DNA of 45,564 nucleotides from an uncultured Porphyromonadaceae bacterium (GTDB lineage: Bacteria; Bacteroidota; Bacteroidia; Bacteroidales; Muribaculaceae). The translations under genes were made by a program, and so were the position numbers. The DNA lies in the NCBI GenBank assembly GCA_947073495.1, contig CAMTMX010000014.1, forward strand, positions 1 through 45,564. Reading direction: 5' to 3'. Below are positions 34,301-42,053 of the stretch, piece after piece (position 1 is the stretch's first letter; every line of letters begins with the position of its first letter). Under the pieces are notes generated by a model. That model saw only the letters and a program-made list of their open reading frames with translations. It searched no databases and was not told the origin of the DNA.

Positions 34301-34512
34301 CTCACTCTTTTCTTAGGGTCCACTCTCGTGTCTTCATAAAAGAAGGAATAGCCTGTCTGTTTCTCGATGGCTGAAAATACTTGGTCAACTGTTGCATCCT
34401 TCACATGAATTGTGACTGGATTCAGTTGGGATATTTCTGTAGCTGAAGATGTGGGAATCCCCATCCACAACACAAGAAATAGTGCGATGAATGATTTAAA
34501 AAGTTTTTCCAT
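31312..34512 (-). CDS. SusC/RagA-family TonB-dependent transporter with STN signalling domain
   Basis: Outer-membrane importer of 1066 aa. In order: signal peptide (1-24); STN/secretin-N domain (about 33-105, VTIHVKDATVDQVFSAIEKQ), which in such transducers contacts a FecR-type anti-sigma factor; a carboxypeptidase-D regulatory-like domain (about 125-200, VSGTVTDENGEPIIGA); the TonB-box/plug region (LDEVTVVAVGYGVSRKSDLTG, plug to about 325); and a beta-barrel to the C-terminus. The STN domain is what ties it to the FecR and sigma genes 4-7 kb downstream. A 211-base spacer with a 14-bp inverted repeat separates it from the upstream GH65 gene, so it probably has its own promoter. Confidence 0.95.
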   Translation of the reverse strand: MEKLFKSFIALFLVLWMGIPTSSATEISQLNPVTIHVKDATVDQVFSAIEKQTGYSFFYEDTRVDPKKRVSLDVSNTPVNSVLNKVLDKGTSYKIVDRHIVLYANNGAKKSTSNASQTNSQQLISVSGTVTDENGEPIIGATVMTSDKAGTATDVNGGYKLSAKKGGTITFSYIGYVTQTLPVNKSVINVQLKPSSVSLDEVTVVAVGYGVSRKSDLTGAISSVSAKDFKKGVITTSEQLLQGKVAGLVVSQTGGDPSSSPSIRLRGGTSLSASNSPLIVVDGIPGVDLSTVQPSEIVSMDVLKDASATAIYGSRGANGVIIVTTNRENKGRRIEYNGYMGIAHSSKNLDVLSANEWRDYVRINNIADAVDYGSNTDWQKEVQRTGISQSHTVSFSNGSDTNGLRASLNYMHNNGIMKYSSLDRINGSMTAYQYGLNNKLRLELSLNATIDKMHNVNSGIYTQLYRMNPTAPVYDEDGNYTEQVGGYLTSGINPIESYKEPTSETTRKHFLGYAKAQYEIIDGLKATVNLSYEYNTNQGYSYSPSYTYKNTEGGYASRSVSDYTNKQIEVYLNYDKQFNERHNLSLMAGYSYLDYMYEGFGASRRKFDTDSFLWNNLGSGSDYRIDDVSSYKGDAKLVSFFGRANYNLDHKYFLTATVRRDGSSRFGENHKWGTFPSISAAWRISEESFMDNSHEWLQNLKLRVGYGVTGNQAGIGEYKSMMLMGTGGGVFYNSSLGEWIKSYKVNQNPNPDLKWESTAQTNIGLDLRLFNRLDVTLDWYYKKTSDLLYTYQVPTPPYLYSQILANVGDLTNKGIELTLGANIINTKNFSWDTNLTLAHNKQTINKLSNQVYQTDRVLSGYLQGVLGMSNVYSQIIAEGYPVGTFYGPHCEGIDENGNFILSNNGESQVLGNSQPKLTMGLSMNFTYRDFDLGFAGYGLFGQKVLNVAEMSRSFSTAMPSYNITHTFANSGIKEKMPVYSDYWLEDGSFFRLQSVTLGYNLPQKIVTKIGLSRLRVYATAENLFVINGYNGIDPEISVSGLSSPGIDFGGIYPMPRTFSFGLNISI

Positions 34513-34572
34513 GTTGTTGATTTTAAAAGTTAAAATTTATGGAAGAGATAAATATGTTATTAAATATTAAAT

Positions 34573-34642
34573 GGTTAAAAGGTTATTTTTAATTAATAAA
34601 TTTGTAACCTTGATTATTAAAATTATAGATAACCTTTTAACC
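34573..34642. promoter_or_regulatory. 14-bp inverted repeat in the susC upstream region
   Basis: GGTTAAAAGGTTAT (34573-34586) is exactly inverted at 34629-34642 (ATAACCTTTTAACC), 42 bases apart. It lies 60-130 bases upstream of the susC start, so it is either a regulatory site pair or a long leader hairpin. The GGTTA word recurs in the intergenic repeats at 17419 and 21774. Confidence 0.6.
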
Positions 34643-34723
34643 GATAATTCTATATGAGTTGGTCTTGAATAAAATTTAAACTAATTCATAAGTAAAAGCC
34701 GAATATCTAAATTAAAGAATTGG

Positions 34724-36757
34724 TTATCTTCTACGTATAAAAGTCTTTTTTTCAGGTCCAACTCCAGTCACAGTCACTTTTTTCCAATGTCGGGGTAGTG
34801 TAGATGCCACTTGCACAATTCCATGGTCTGTTATTTCAAGACCACAGAAGCCATTGATAACCGCCTGAAGAAAACCTCCTGCTCCTGTTGCAAAATAAGG
34901 ATTATCGCTTGTGGGCGTTTCTGCAAATACTCCATACGGTGGTCGAGAGTTTGGCATATAACTTTTTTTAAACATTTCATAAGCCTTGTCTGCGTCACCG
35001 AGACGTGAATATTGGATTGCAAAAATTGAATAAGACATGGCCGGACCATTGACAGTGTCTATACGTTCCACATAATATTCCATATCTCTTCGTTGGGAAT
35101 CCGGATCTGATACAAGACCGAGTGGATATCCGAGAAGGTTAACGTCCGCCTGTTTTATCTTTTCTCCATTATATGTGGCATGTTCTCGGGTTACACCATT
35201 TTTGAATTTCGGTATTCGGAGTTTATCCGCTATTTCTTTCCAGTCATCAGAGTATACATCTCCACAAATATCTGAAGCTTTCATGGCAGCCTGTAATGCC
35301 TTGATGACAGAACCGTTGGTGAAAGCATTATCATCGACACCTCCTGCGTATTCGTCGGCACATACTACATTTTTTATAGAATAAGAGCCATCTTTGTTAA
35401 GTACTGATCTGCTCACCCAGAAATCCGCAATATCTTTTATCAATGGATATCCTTTTGTCTTTAACCATTCTTTATCTTGTGTCACACAATAATAATTCCA
35501 TGCAGCTATTGCGATGTCAGAAGTGATGTGATGTTCAAATGGTCCGGTAAGTGCCCAGACCGGACATGCTTCCTCTCCGCGGTCGTCACTTTCCCAAGGA
35601 AACATGGCTCCTTTATAACCATAAGACAAAGCTTTATGTCTTGCTCCGTCAAGGCGTTCCACTCTATAATCTATCATTGACTCTGCTATATCCTGATTTA
35701 AATAGAGTAGGGGTGGATACATCCATATTTCTGCATCCCAGAAGACATGACCGTTATAACATCCTGTATCTGAAAGACCCATCGGAGGGATGCTCAGGGC
35801 AGTAGCCTCGCGTGCATAGGAATAGAGATTGAACAATGCGAACCGCACGGCACTTTGAGCCTTATCGTCACCATCTATGATAATGTCGCCTTCCCAAAGT
35901 TTGTCCCATAATTTATTATGTCCTTCAATAATTTTGGGGACAGTCTCTTCGGCTGCAAAGGTGATTTGACGGTCGGATTCATTATATGGGTCAATAAATT
36001 CCCTGTCAGAGCAGACTGCACCCGCAAGCGCAAATGCAATTTTTTGTCCTTTTTTCAAATCCATTGACATTACATTTTTTCCATCCTCATCCGACACTTT
36101 AAAACAGCTGTTTTTAGGGTCATAAAGATAAGCTGAAGATGCTGATACGGCTCTCAGGCGATGTTTTGAGAATGCGCTCCTACGGAAAATAAGAGATCTT
36201 GAATTTTCTCCGTTGACTTTCTGAACCTTAGATTCACTTTCCGAATACGGATCAGGAACGTCTAAGGTGTTTATAAATCGTAAGGAGATATTATCCAGCG
36301 CCTCTACCTCAATTGTAATTAATCCGCAATATTGGAGATTTCTCAAAGCATACACATTATATCCAACTTTGGCTTTATTCATGGCTGTGAAATATGTGTT
36401 ATGGCTTGCTGTGCGCATATCTATCATCTGATGCCAGTCAGAAATATTGTTGCTATCAACGGTTTTTCCGTCAAGTTGCATTTCAATATTGAAGGGGTTT
36501 ATGCCATAAAGTACTTGACTTATGCCATTGTGTGCGTCTGCGTCAAACACATGGTTAAGCACGACATGCCGTATGGAAAAAGGTTCTTTCCAGGGCAATA
36601 TGCCGATTCTTCCGTTTGCTACGGGTGCCCCCACATATTCGCTGTTGATATCGCTGGCATGAAGTTGCCATCCGTTATCTTTTGCAAATATGGAAGCGGG
36701 AAAGATTGATAAGGTCAGTGTTGCACACAGTATACCTAATAATCGATTAAAATTCAT
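34724..36757 (-). CDS. GH65 glycoside hydrolase (kojibiose hydrolase/acid trehalase-like)
   Basis: Exported inverting enzyme of 677 aa (signal peptide 1-25). An N-terminal beta-sandwich precedes an (alpha/alpha)6 barrel from about residue 300. GH65 motifs: HVFWDAEIWMYPPLL (337-351), CADEYAGGVDDNAFTN (466-481) with general acid Glu469, and KQADVNLLGYP. Glu613 in YGVFAETPTSDNPYF lies exactly where GH65 hydrolases, as I recall the alpha-1,2-glucosidase (kojibiose hydrolase) type, place their general base. This favours a hydrolase over a phosphorylase and suggests alpha-1,2-linked glucose as substrate. It lies 21 bases downstream of the GH30 gene and 211 upstream of susC. Confidence 0.85.
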   Translation of the reverse strand: MNFNRLLGILCATLTLSIFPASIFAKDNGWQLHASDINSEYVGAPVANGRIGILPWKEPFSIRHVVLNHVFDADAHNGISQVLYGINPFNIEMQLDGKTVDSNNISDWHQMIDMRTASHNTYFTAMNKAKVGYNVYALRNLQYCGLITIEVEALDNISLRFINTLDVPDPYSESESKVQKVNGENSRSLIFRRSAFSKHRLRAVSASSAYLYDPKNSCFKVSDEDGKNVMSMDLKKGQKIAFALAGAVCSDREFIDPYNESDRQITFAAEETVPKIIEGHNKLWDKLWEGDIIIDGDDKAQSAVRFALFNLYSYAREATALSIPPMGLSDTGCYNGHVFWDAEIWMYPPLLYLNQDIAESMIDYRVERLDGARHKALSYGYKGAMFPWESDDRGEEACPVWALTGPFEHHITSDIAIAAWNYYCVTQDKEWLKTKGYPLIKDIADFWVSRSVLNKDGSYSIKNVVCADEYAGGVDDNAFTNGSVIKALQAAMKASDICGDVYSDDWKEIADKLRIPKFKNGVTREHATYNGEKIKQADVNLLGYPLGLVSDPDSQRRDMEYYVERIDTVNGPAMSYSIFAIQYSRLGDADKAYEMFKKSYMPNSRPPYGVFAETPTSDNPYFATGAGGFLQAVINGFCGLEITDHGIVQVASTLPRHWKKVTVTGVGPEKKTFIRRR

Positions 36758-36778
36758 AATATAAAGTTTATGAGTGTA

Positions 36779-38206
36779 TTAGAGAACAATTGTGTTAAAT
36801 GACAGCGGTTGGAATTCAATAGCTATCTGTTTGTCTCCTATCTTGATGGTTTTTTGCGATAATTTTTCGTCAGGGTTATAGACAATAATTACATATCTGC
36901 CGTCAGGGTTTTTGAATGCTATTATATTCTCATCCGAACCCTTCGAAGAAAGTAGATGCGCTCCAGATTGTATATAATGACTAAAATGTTTCAATAGATA
37001 ATATTCATTGGTATATTTATAATTGAGAGTCACCGGATCTACGGTTACGAGAGAGTTTTGTGTCCATCCCCATCTGCTCATGCCTCCTTGTTCAAGAGAT
37101 ATGTTCCAATAGTTATACACATTTACACCGTTTTCCATAAAATATTTCATGAGATGCCAGGAATATACACATCCTTCCCAGTCATTCAGCCCGTCACCAC
37201 ATTCTTGTTCAGTCTGGATTATTTTAATTTCAGGATATTTTTTATGCACTTTCGGTAGAGCATATTTCCCTGCCCATTGAAACCCTATTCCATTTATATA
37301 TTTTTTACAATCAGGATCGTTCAATACTGTATCCACCATTGCTTCGTCAGGACGTTCCATGGTGCCGAACATCACGTCGACACCAATCTTGTTCATGGCT
37401 GGGGCAAGATACTTGCCTACGAATTCCGCAAGAGTGGAAGATTTCCATGTGCAACTCGGAAATGGTTGGCATGAGTTAAATTCGTTTTGGGGCATAACCA
37501 TAAAAATGTTAATCCCATTATCCCTATACGACTCTATAAATTTTGTGAAGTATAATGCATAAGCTTTATAATATTTTTCTTCCGGAATAAACATATTGAC
37601 TCCCTCTTTTCTGACTTGCTCGGGTTTAATGCCGTTTTCTCCTACAGAGTTGAAGAATGAGGTGTCAAGGGATTGACACGCGTAGTGTCGATTTTCCTTC
37701 ATCCATATAGGGGGACTCCAGGGAGACGCCCATATTTTAAGGTCTGGATTATATTCAAGCGCGTTTTTTATGAATGGAATAAGTGTCTCCTGATCATTTT
37801 CAATACTGAAACTTGCCATCTCAAAATCTCCTTCTGTTTCATCGTATGAATACCAATCTCTTGAGAAATCATTTGCCCCAATAGGCATCCGGCATATTGT
37901 CAGGTTGGCTCCTTCTCCTGGTTTGAATAATTCTTTCATTATGCTTTGTCTTGATGAATCAGCAAGCAAACTTAATGATGTCCATCCAAGTTCGTTAAAG
38001 CATGCGCCAAAACCATCAATAGTCTGTAATGGTTTCTTTGTGTCTATAATATAGTCAGGGATTGTTCCCGATACTTCCTTTATAGCTTCAGTATTTTGAG
38101 TCTGCCAAGGATTTGTTTCCATGGTAGACACCCATTCTGTCTTTGTCGTTGTGCTGCAGGCTGTAATCAAACCTATCAGGCATAAATGCATCGGGAATAG
38201 TTTCAT
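36779..38206 (-). CDS. GH30 glycoside hydrolase lipoprotein
   Basis: A 475-aa retaining beta-glycosidase anchored by a lipobox (ITAC, Cys17), so probably on the outer membrane or cell surface. GH30 motifs: QTIDGFGACFNELGW (61-75), ASPWSPPIWMK, acid/base Glu242 in MPQNEFNSC and nucleophile Glu333 in QTEQECG. The C-terminal beta-sandwich ends with FNTIVL. Related enzymes are glucosylceramidases, beta-glucosidases and endo-beta-1,6-glucanases; which of these applies is not clear. It is the first gene of the GH30-GH65 unit and is divergent from the GH13 gene. Confidence 0.9.
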   Translation of the reverse strand: MKLFPMHLCLIGLITACSTTTKTEWVSTMETNPWQTQNTEAIKEVSGTIPDYIIDTKKPLQTIDGFGACFNELGWTSLSLLADSSRQSIMKELFKPGEGANLTICRMPIGANDFSRDWYSYDETEGDFEMASFSIENDQETLIPFIKNALEYNPDLKIWASPWSPPIWMKENRHYACQSLDTSFFNSVGENGIKPEQVRKEGVNMFIPEEKYYKAYALYFTKFIESYRDNGINIFMVMPQNEFNSCQPFPSCTWKSSTLAEFVGKYLAPAMNKIGVDVMFGTMERPDEAMVDTVLNDPDCKKYINGIGFQWAGKYALPKVHKKYPEIKIIQTEQECGDGLNDWEGCVYSWHLMKYFMENGVNVYNYWNISLEQGGMSRWGWTQNSLVTVDPVTLNYKYTNEYYLLKHFSHYIQSGAHLLSSKGSDENIIAFKNPDGRYVIIVYNPDEKLSQKTIKIGDKQIAIEFQPLSFNTIVL

Positions 38207-38347
38207 GGTTATGTCGGTTTATAATTTGAATATGCGGATAAACATATTTTATATTTAAGAGAGAGCAAACATTAATAATGCCTAAAATTAGTCAATTTAA
38301 TTAACAATTTTTAACTATATGAGGTTTATCTTTTTTCGTATAAGTTG

Positions 38348-38361
38348 GGGATAATTATCCC
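38348..38361. promoter_or_regulatory. 14-bp palindrome upstream of GH13
   Basis: GGGATAATTATCCC is a perfect palindrome 40 bases upstream of the GH13 -7 box. That position fits an activator or repressor dimer. Confidence 0.5.
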
Positions 38362-38401
38362 TATTTGAAAGGGAGAATTCGGGTAGTGTTGGAATTTTTA
38401 T

Positions 38402-38409
38402 TAACTTTG
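38402..38409 (+). promoter_or_regulatory. -7 element of the GH13 gene
   Basis: TAACTTTG fits TAnnTTTG, 48 bases before the ATG at 38457. No -33 box at the normal spacing, which suggests dependence on an activator. Confidence 0.5.
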
Positions 38410-38456
38410 CGATTAAGTTGTTACAACTTATAAATTTTAAATTTTGCTTAACTATC

Positions 38457-40358
38457 ATGAAAAATTTTTTTCTTACAGCATGCCTGGCGGTTGGTGTTGT
38501 CTCCGGTAATTCCGCGACTAAATCTCCGCAAGTGGATCATGTGGAACCACCTTATTGGTGGACCGGAATGGCTAACGATACCGTGCAACTTATGGTGTAT
38601 GGAGCCGGTATAAAAGATGCCCGATTGAATCTTGATTACCCGGGTGTGAAAGTAGTGGAGATCGCTGATCTTGATGGTTCTCCCGATTACTTGGTGGCTT
38701 ATCTTTCAATCGATGACAGTGCAAAACCGGGAACTGTCAATCTCATGTTTGAAAACAAAAAGGGTAAGAAACAGTCCGTACCGTTCGAGCTTAAATCCCG
38801 TACATGGCAACCTGCCGATGCAAAAGGGTTTGATGCATCCGACGTGTTGTATCTGATAATGCCCGACCGTTTTGCCGACGGTGATCCATCAAACAATGAC
38901 CTGCCGGAAAAAATGAAAGCAGGTCTGAATGCTACAGGTGCCGACAGATCCAAACCTAACGCCCGTCACGGAGGCGACATAAAAGGGATGAGTGACAACC
39001 TTGATTATATTGAAGACCTCGGCGTCACTGCTATATGGGTGAATCCGGTGCTCACCAACAACCAACCGGGAGGATCCTATCACGGATACGCCACCACAGA
39101 TTATTACAATATCGATCCGAGATTCGGGACAAATGATGAATGGCGCGAATTTGTGGATAAAGCCCATGGGAAAGGGATGAAGGTCGTAATGGACATGATT
39201 TTCAATCATTGCGGCAGCGAACATCTGTGGCTGAAGAATCCTCCTGCATCCGACTGGTTTAACCATCAGAAAGAGTTCGAAGAAAAAGGGGAATATGTGA
39301 TCACAACCCATAAGAAAAATTCTCTTTTCGATCCATACGCAAGCGATATTGATAAGGACCTTGCTGTAAACGGATGGTTCGTACCGAGTATGCCTGATCT
39401 CAATCAACTTAACCCTCATGTGATGAATTATCTTATCCAGAACTCGATTTTCTGGATTGAAGATTCTCATATAGATGGTATACGCATGGACACTTACCCA
39501 TACGCCGACAAAAATCAGATGGCTCGTTGGATTGATGCTGTCGAGAAGGAATATCCGAATTTCAACATAGTCGGGGAATGCTGGTATGACGGGGAGGCTC
39601 CAAATGCCTACTGGCAACGTGCCACCAAATTGAACGACACGGACCCTCGTCTTAAGACCGTGATGGATTTCCTATATGCAAACGGTGGCAAGCGTTATTT
39701 CTATGAAGATTCGAAAGGTAACGAAGGACTTAACCGGATCTATGAACATCTCTCAATGGATTTCCTTTATCCTGATCCACAGAAAATCCTGACATTCCTT
39801 GACAATCATGATACCGACCGCTTCCTCTCGGAAGATCCTTCCGATCTTAAAAACTGGAAACAGGCAATGGCTCTATTGCTTACGTCAAGAGGTATTCCCC
39901 AGCTTTACTATGGATCTGAAGTTTTGATGTCGGGCACACGTGCAGAAGGTGGCGACGCAAATGTGCGTCGTGATATGTCGGGCGGCTTTCCGGGTGACTC
40001 GATTTCCGTTTTCACACGCGAAGGTCGCGATGAGTTGCAGAATGAGGCATACGATTACTTGTCGAAACTGCTTAACTGGAGAAAGAGCAATCCTGCCAAC
40101 GATGTGATTGCATCAGGTAAAATGACTCATTTCGCACCATATAACGGTATTTATGTCTATTCCCGCAGACTCGGAGATAAATCTGTGATAGTTATCCTTA
40201 ACGGCACGGATGAAGACGCATTGTTTGATGCAAGCCGCTATACCCAGGTGCTCGACGGCAATACCGGTTATACAGATGCAATAACCGGAGATAAGATCCA
40301 ACCCGACAACCTCAAGACACTCCCACCACGCGCATCCCTTATCCTCACAAATTTCTAA
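38457..40358 (+). CDS. GH13 alpha-amylase/neopullulanase (SusA-like)
   Basis: Exported alpha-glucan hydrolase of 633 aa. Signal peptide 1-19; an N-terminal cyclomaltodextrinase-type domain (VEPPYWWTGM at 29-38) resembling Bacteroides SusA; then the GH13 barrel with nucleophile Asp345 (GIRMDTYPYA), acid/base Glu374 (VGECWYDG) and transition-state Asp452 (LDNHDTDRF); and a C-terminal cyclomaltodextrinase-C-like beta domain. It is predicted to cut pullulan or maltooligosaccharides in the periplasm. The frame starts at TTG 38418, but ATG 38457 gives the signal peptide. No susB, susC or susD of a starch system adjoins it. It ends at a bidirectional terminator. Confidence 0.93.
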   Translation: MKNFFLTACLAVGVVSGNSATKSPQVDHVEPPYWWTGMANDTVQLMVYGAGIKDARLNLDYPGVKVVEIADLDGSPDYLVAYLSIDDSAKPGTVNLMFENKKGKKQSVPFELKSRTWQPADAKGFDASDVLYLIMPDRFADGDPSNNDLPEKMKAGLNATGADRSKPNARHGGDIKGMSDNLDYIEDLGVTAIWVNPVLTNNQPGGSYHGYATTDYYNIDPRFGTNDEWREFVDKAHGKGMKVVMDMIFNHCGSEHLWLKNPPASDWFNHQKEFEEKGEYVITTHKKNSLFDPYASDIDKDLAVNGWFVPSMPDLNQLNPHVMNYLIQNSIFWIEDSHIDGIRMDTYPYADKNQMARWIDAVEKEYPNFNIVGECWYDGEAPNAYWQRATKLNDTDPRLKTVMDFLYANGGKRYFYEDSKGNEGLNRIYEHLSMDFLYPDPQKILTFLDNHDTDRFLSEDPSDLKNWKQAMALLLTSRGIPQLYYGSEVLMSGTRAEGGDANVRRDMSGGFPGDSISVFTREGRDELQNEAYDYLSKLLNWRKSNPANDVIASGKMTHFAPYNGIYVYSRRLGDKSVIVILNGTDEDALFDASRYTQVLDGNTGYTDAITGDKIQPDNLKTLPPRASLILTNF

Positions 40359-40385
40359 TTTTAGATATTGACAATAATCAATAAT

Positions 40386-40430
40386 AAAGAATGGCGGCAG
40401 GAAATGAATTCTTGCTGCCATTCTTTTAAC
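40386..40430. terminator. Bidirectional terminator between GH13 and the propeller lipoprotein
   Basis: AAAGAATGGCGGCA (40386-40399) pairs with TGCTGCCATTCTTT (40413-40426) over 14 bp with one G-U pair. T-runs result in both directions. Confidence 0.88.
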
Positions 40431-40531
40431 AAAATATCAGGTTTTATTCTTACCTTTGTATCCAGTATCAAACTCTTAGATTAGTGCATTTTATGTAATT
40501 GATTACATAATTATATAGTGCCGTAAAACTA

Positions 40532-41692
40532 TTAATCGACTTTAAATTTGTAGATACGGAACGCGATGGTGTTCTCATCTATTTCTATCGGCAGGAAACG
40601 GCATCCGACAAACTCGCCATTGCTATATCCAAGCAATTTAAAGTATGGAGGCATTTCTGTTTCCAATATCATGTTGCCGTCGCGATAACCCTGAAGCGCA
40701 ACCCGACCGGATGCAAAATCCAATAACGTAGTCCGAAGCACAAGATCCTTATCCGCCACATACATCACCCCGGTATTGCAACCGATCTGTCCGTCCTGAA
40801 TATCTTTCCCAAATGTTTCAGAGGGATCGTTATATCCTATAGTATATGTCCGTTTTACACCCGGTGCGTCTTCTCCAAAACTATATTCTATTTCTCCCGA
40901 ATCGTTTACGCAATATAGATTTGGATCGGTAGCGAATGAAACAAAATATTTCCTATTTGTTGCGTCGTATGCATAATCAAAGAACTCAAAACCAGGGGTA
41001 GGATTTGCAAGCATGAAAGGAGGAAACTGACCGAAAACATTGTCTACCTTCATGTTTTTCACCGCAAGATTTCCGAAAATATGTCCCTTCTTGTAACGAT
41101 CTTCATCAACTTTATCGCCGACAAGCCTCTTAATGATGGATACAGGGAACACAATATCCCCATTTCCTTTTTTCAAGAATGTTATACCGAAATCGGTCAT
41201 CTCCATTATGTTATAAGCACCGGGAGAATCATAGCCCTGTTCTTCTTCACTCCATCCAAAATCCACATTCCCAAGATTCATAAGGGAATCTTTTGAAGTG
41301 TCATAAATATACATCTTTACGGACCTGTCGATCAAGACAATGCTATCTTTGCTATTTGAAAGACCGGATGCATAGAGCAGGTTGGAAAGTTCGTTAGGTC
41401 CTTGTCCCTCCCTAAGTTTCTTGCCTAAATATTCACCATTCAGGTTATAGAGATGCAATCCATAGTTTCTGGCATCGGCGAAATATAATGTGTCGCCACA
41501 CATCACAAAGTTTCCTTGAGTGCTGGTGTCGATAGCGTCTATATTTATGGAATCGATTTGGGAGATATTGGAAGTCAATAGCTTGTTGCCTTTATGTGGG
41601 ATTCCCTCCTTGTCGGAAGTGGCACATGAAGACAGCATGCATAAAGATGTCATCATAACAGTACTGAAAACTACATTTAAAATCTTTTTCAT
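40532..41692 (-). CDS. BF3164-type six-bladed beta-propeller lipoprotein
   Basis: A 386-aa lipoprotein (lipobox LSSC, Cys23) of the 6-bladed propeller / BF3164 family common in Bacteroidales. The family has no established function. Features seen are repeated beta-strand patterns with DTLYFADARNYGLHLYNLNGEYLGK and the family-typical GQGPNEL motif. It has its own strong promoter and is convergent with GH13. Nothing in the neighbourhood links it firmly to glycan use. Confidence 0.82.
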   Translation of the reverse strand: MKKILNVVFSTVMMTSLCMLSSCATSDKEGIPHKGNKLLTSNISQIDSINIDAIDTSTQGNFVMCGDTLYFADARNYGLHLYNLNGEYLGKKLREGQGPNELSNLLYASGLSNSKDSIVLIDRSVKMYIYDTSKDSLMNLGNVDFGWSEEEQGYDSPGAYNIMEMTDFGITFLKKGNGDIVFPVSIIKRLVGDKVDEDRYKKGHIFGNLAVKNMKVDNVFGQFPPFMLANPTPGFEFFDYAYDATNRKYFVSFATDPNLYCVNDSGEIEYSFGEDAPGVKRTYTIGYNDPSETFGKDIQDGQIGCNTGVMYVADKDLVLRTTLLDFASGRVALQGYRDGNMILETEMPPYFKLLGYSNGEFVGCRFLPIEIDENTIAFRIYKFKVD

Positions 41693-42053
41693 GATTCAAA
41701 AAATTAAGTCAGATTTAGCATGCCCATTACTTATTCTATTAAGTGGTAAAATGGCAATGGATTTACAAAATTACATTTTTGTCTCATATCTACAAAGTTA
41801 TTTGAATATTTAGAGCGCGCTCTTAATTAAAAAGGTAGTGCAAGTCAAGATGATTCAGGTTGGAAAACTCCCACGTAGAACCGTTCAAGATATGCTCAAT
41901 GAACTTTGAAATAATCCCTACCCTTATACAGATATGGTAAAAGAAATTATACTTAGAGAAAGTTTAAACGCCCCGGATTAGGATGTCCTTAAGATAGGGA
42001 ATCATAACCGGGACGCAAATAATTATATCGCTTGTTGATATAAATTCTATCTT
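41693..42053. other. Intergenic region upstream of the propeller gene
   Basis: It holds the propeller promoter (41766-41796, -). The remainder, 41800-42053, contains no credible gene. A short frame at 41850-41909 (MIQVGKLPRRTVQDMLNEL) followed in frame, after TGA, by NNPYPYTDMV looks protein-like and may be a decayed coding remnant; the evidence is slight. Confidence 0.45.
41766..41796 (-). promoter_or_regulatory. Promoter of the propeller lipoprotein gene
   Basis: On the - strand TTTG (41796-41793), a 19-base spacer and TAATTTTG (41773-41766). Start near 41759, leader about 67 bases. Confidence 0.75.

Larger units (their letters stand above)
38207..38456. other. Divergent promoter region between GH30 and GH13
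   Basis: 250 A/T-rich bases. They contain the GH13 -7 box and a 14-bp palindrome. No exact TAnnTTTG box is seen for the GH30 direction; the nearest, TAATGTTTG at 38274 on the - strand, has one base too many. That is compatible with ECF-sigma control of the locus. Confidence 0.5.

Noticed and set aside
34724-36757. Calling this protein a maltose or trehalose phosphorylase
   Set aside because: Glu613 at the hydrolase-type base position, and secretion to a compartment with little phosphate or need for sugar phosphates, favour hydrolysis.
23659-38206. Prophage or conjugative island at the glycan locus
   Set aside because: No integrase, transposase, mobilisation genes, tRNA-anchored direct repeats or phage structural genes were seen.
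41850-41960. Decayed gene between the propeller and dehydrogenase genes
   Set aside because: Only about 30 codons look protein-like, with an in-frame TGA and a likely frameshift in a run of A. Without a homologue this is too weak to call a pseudogene.
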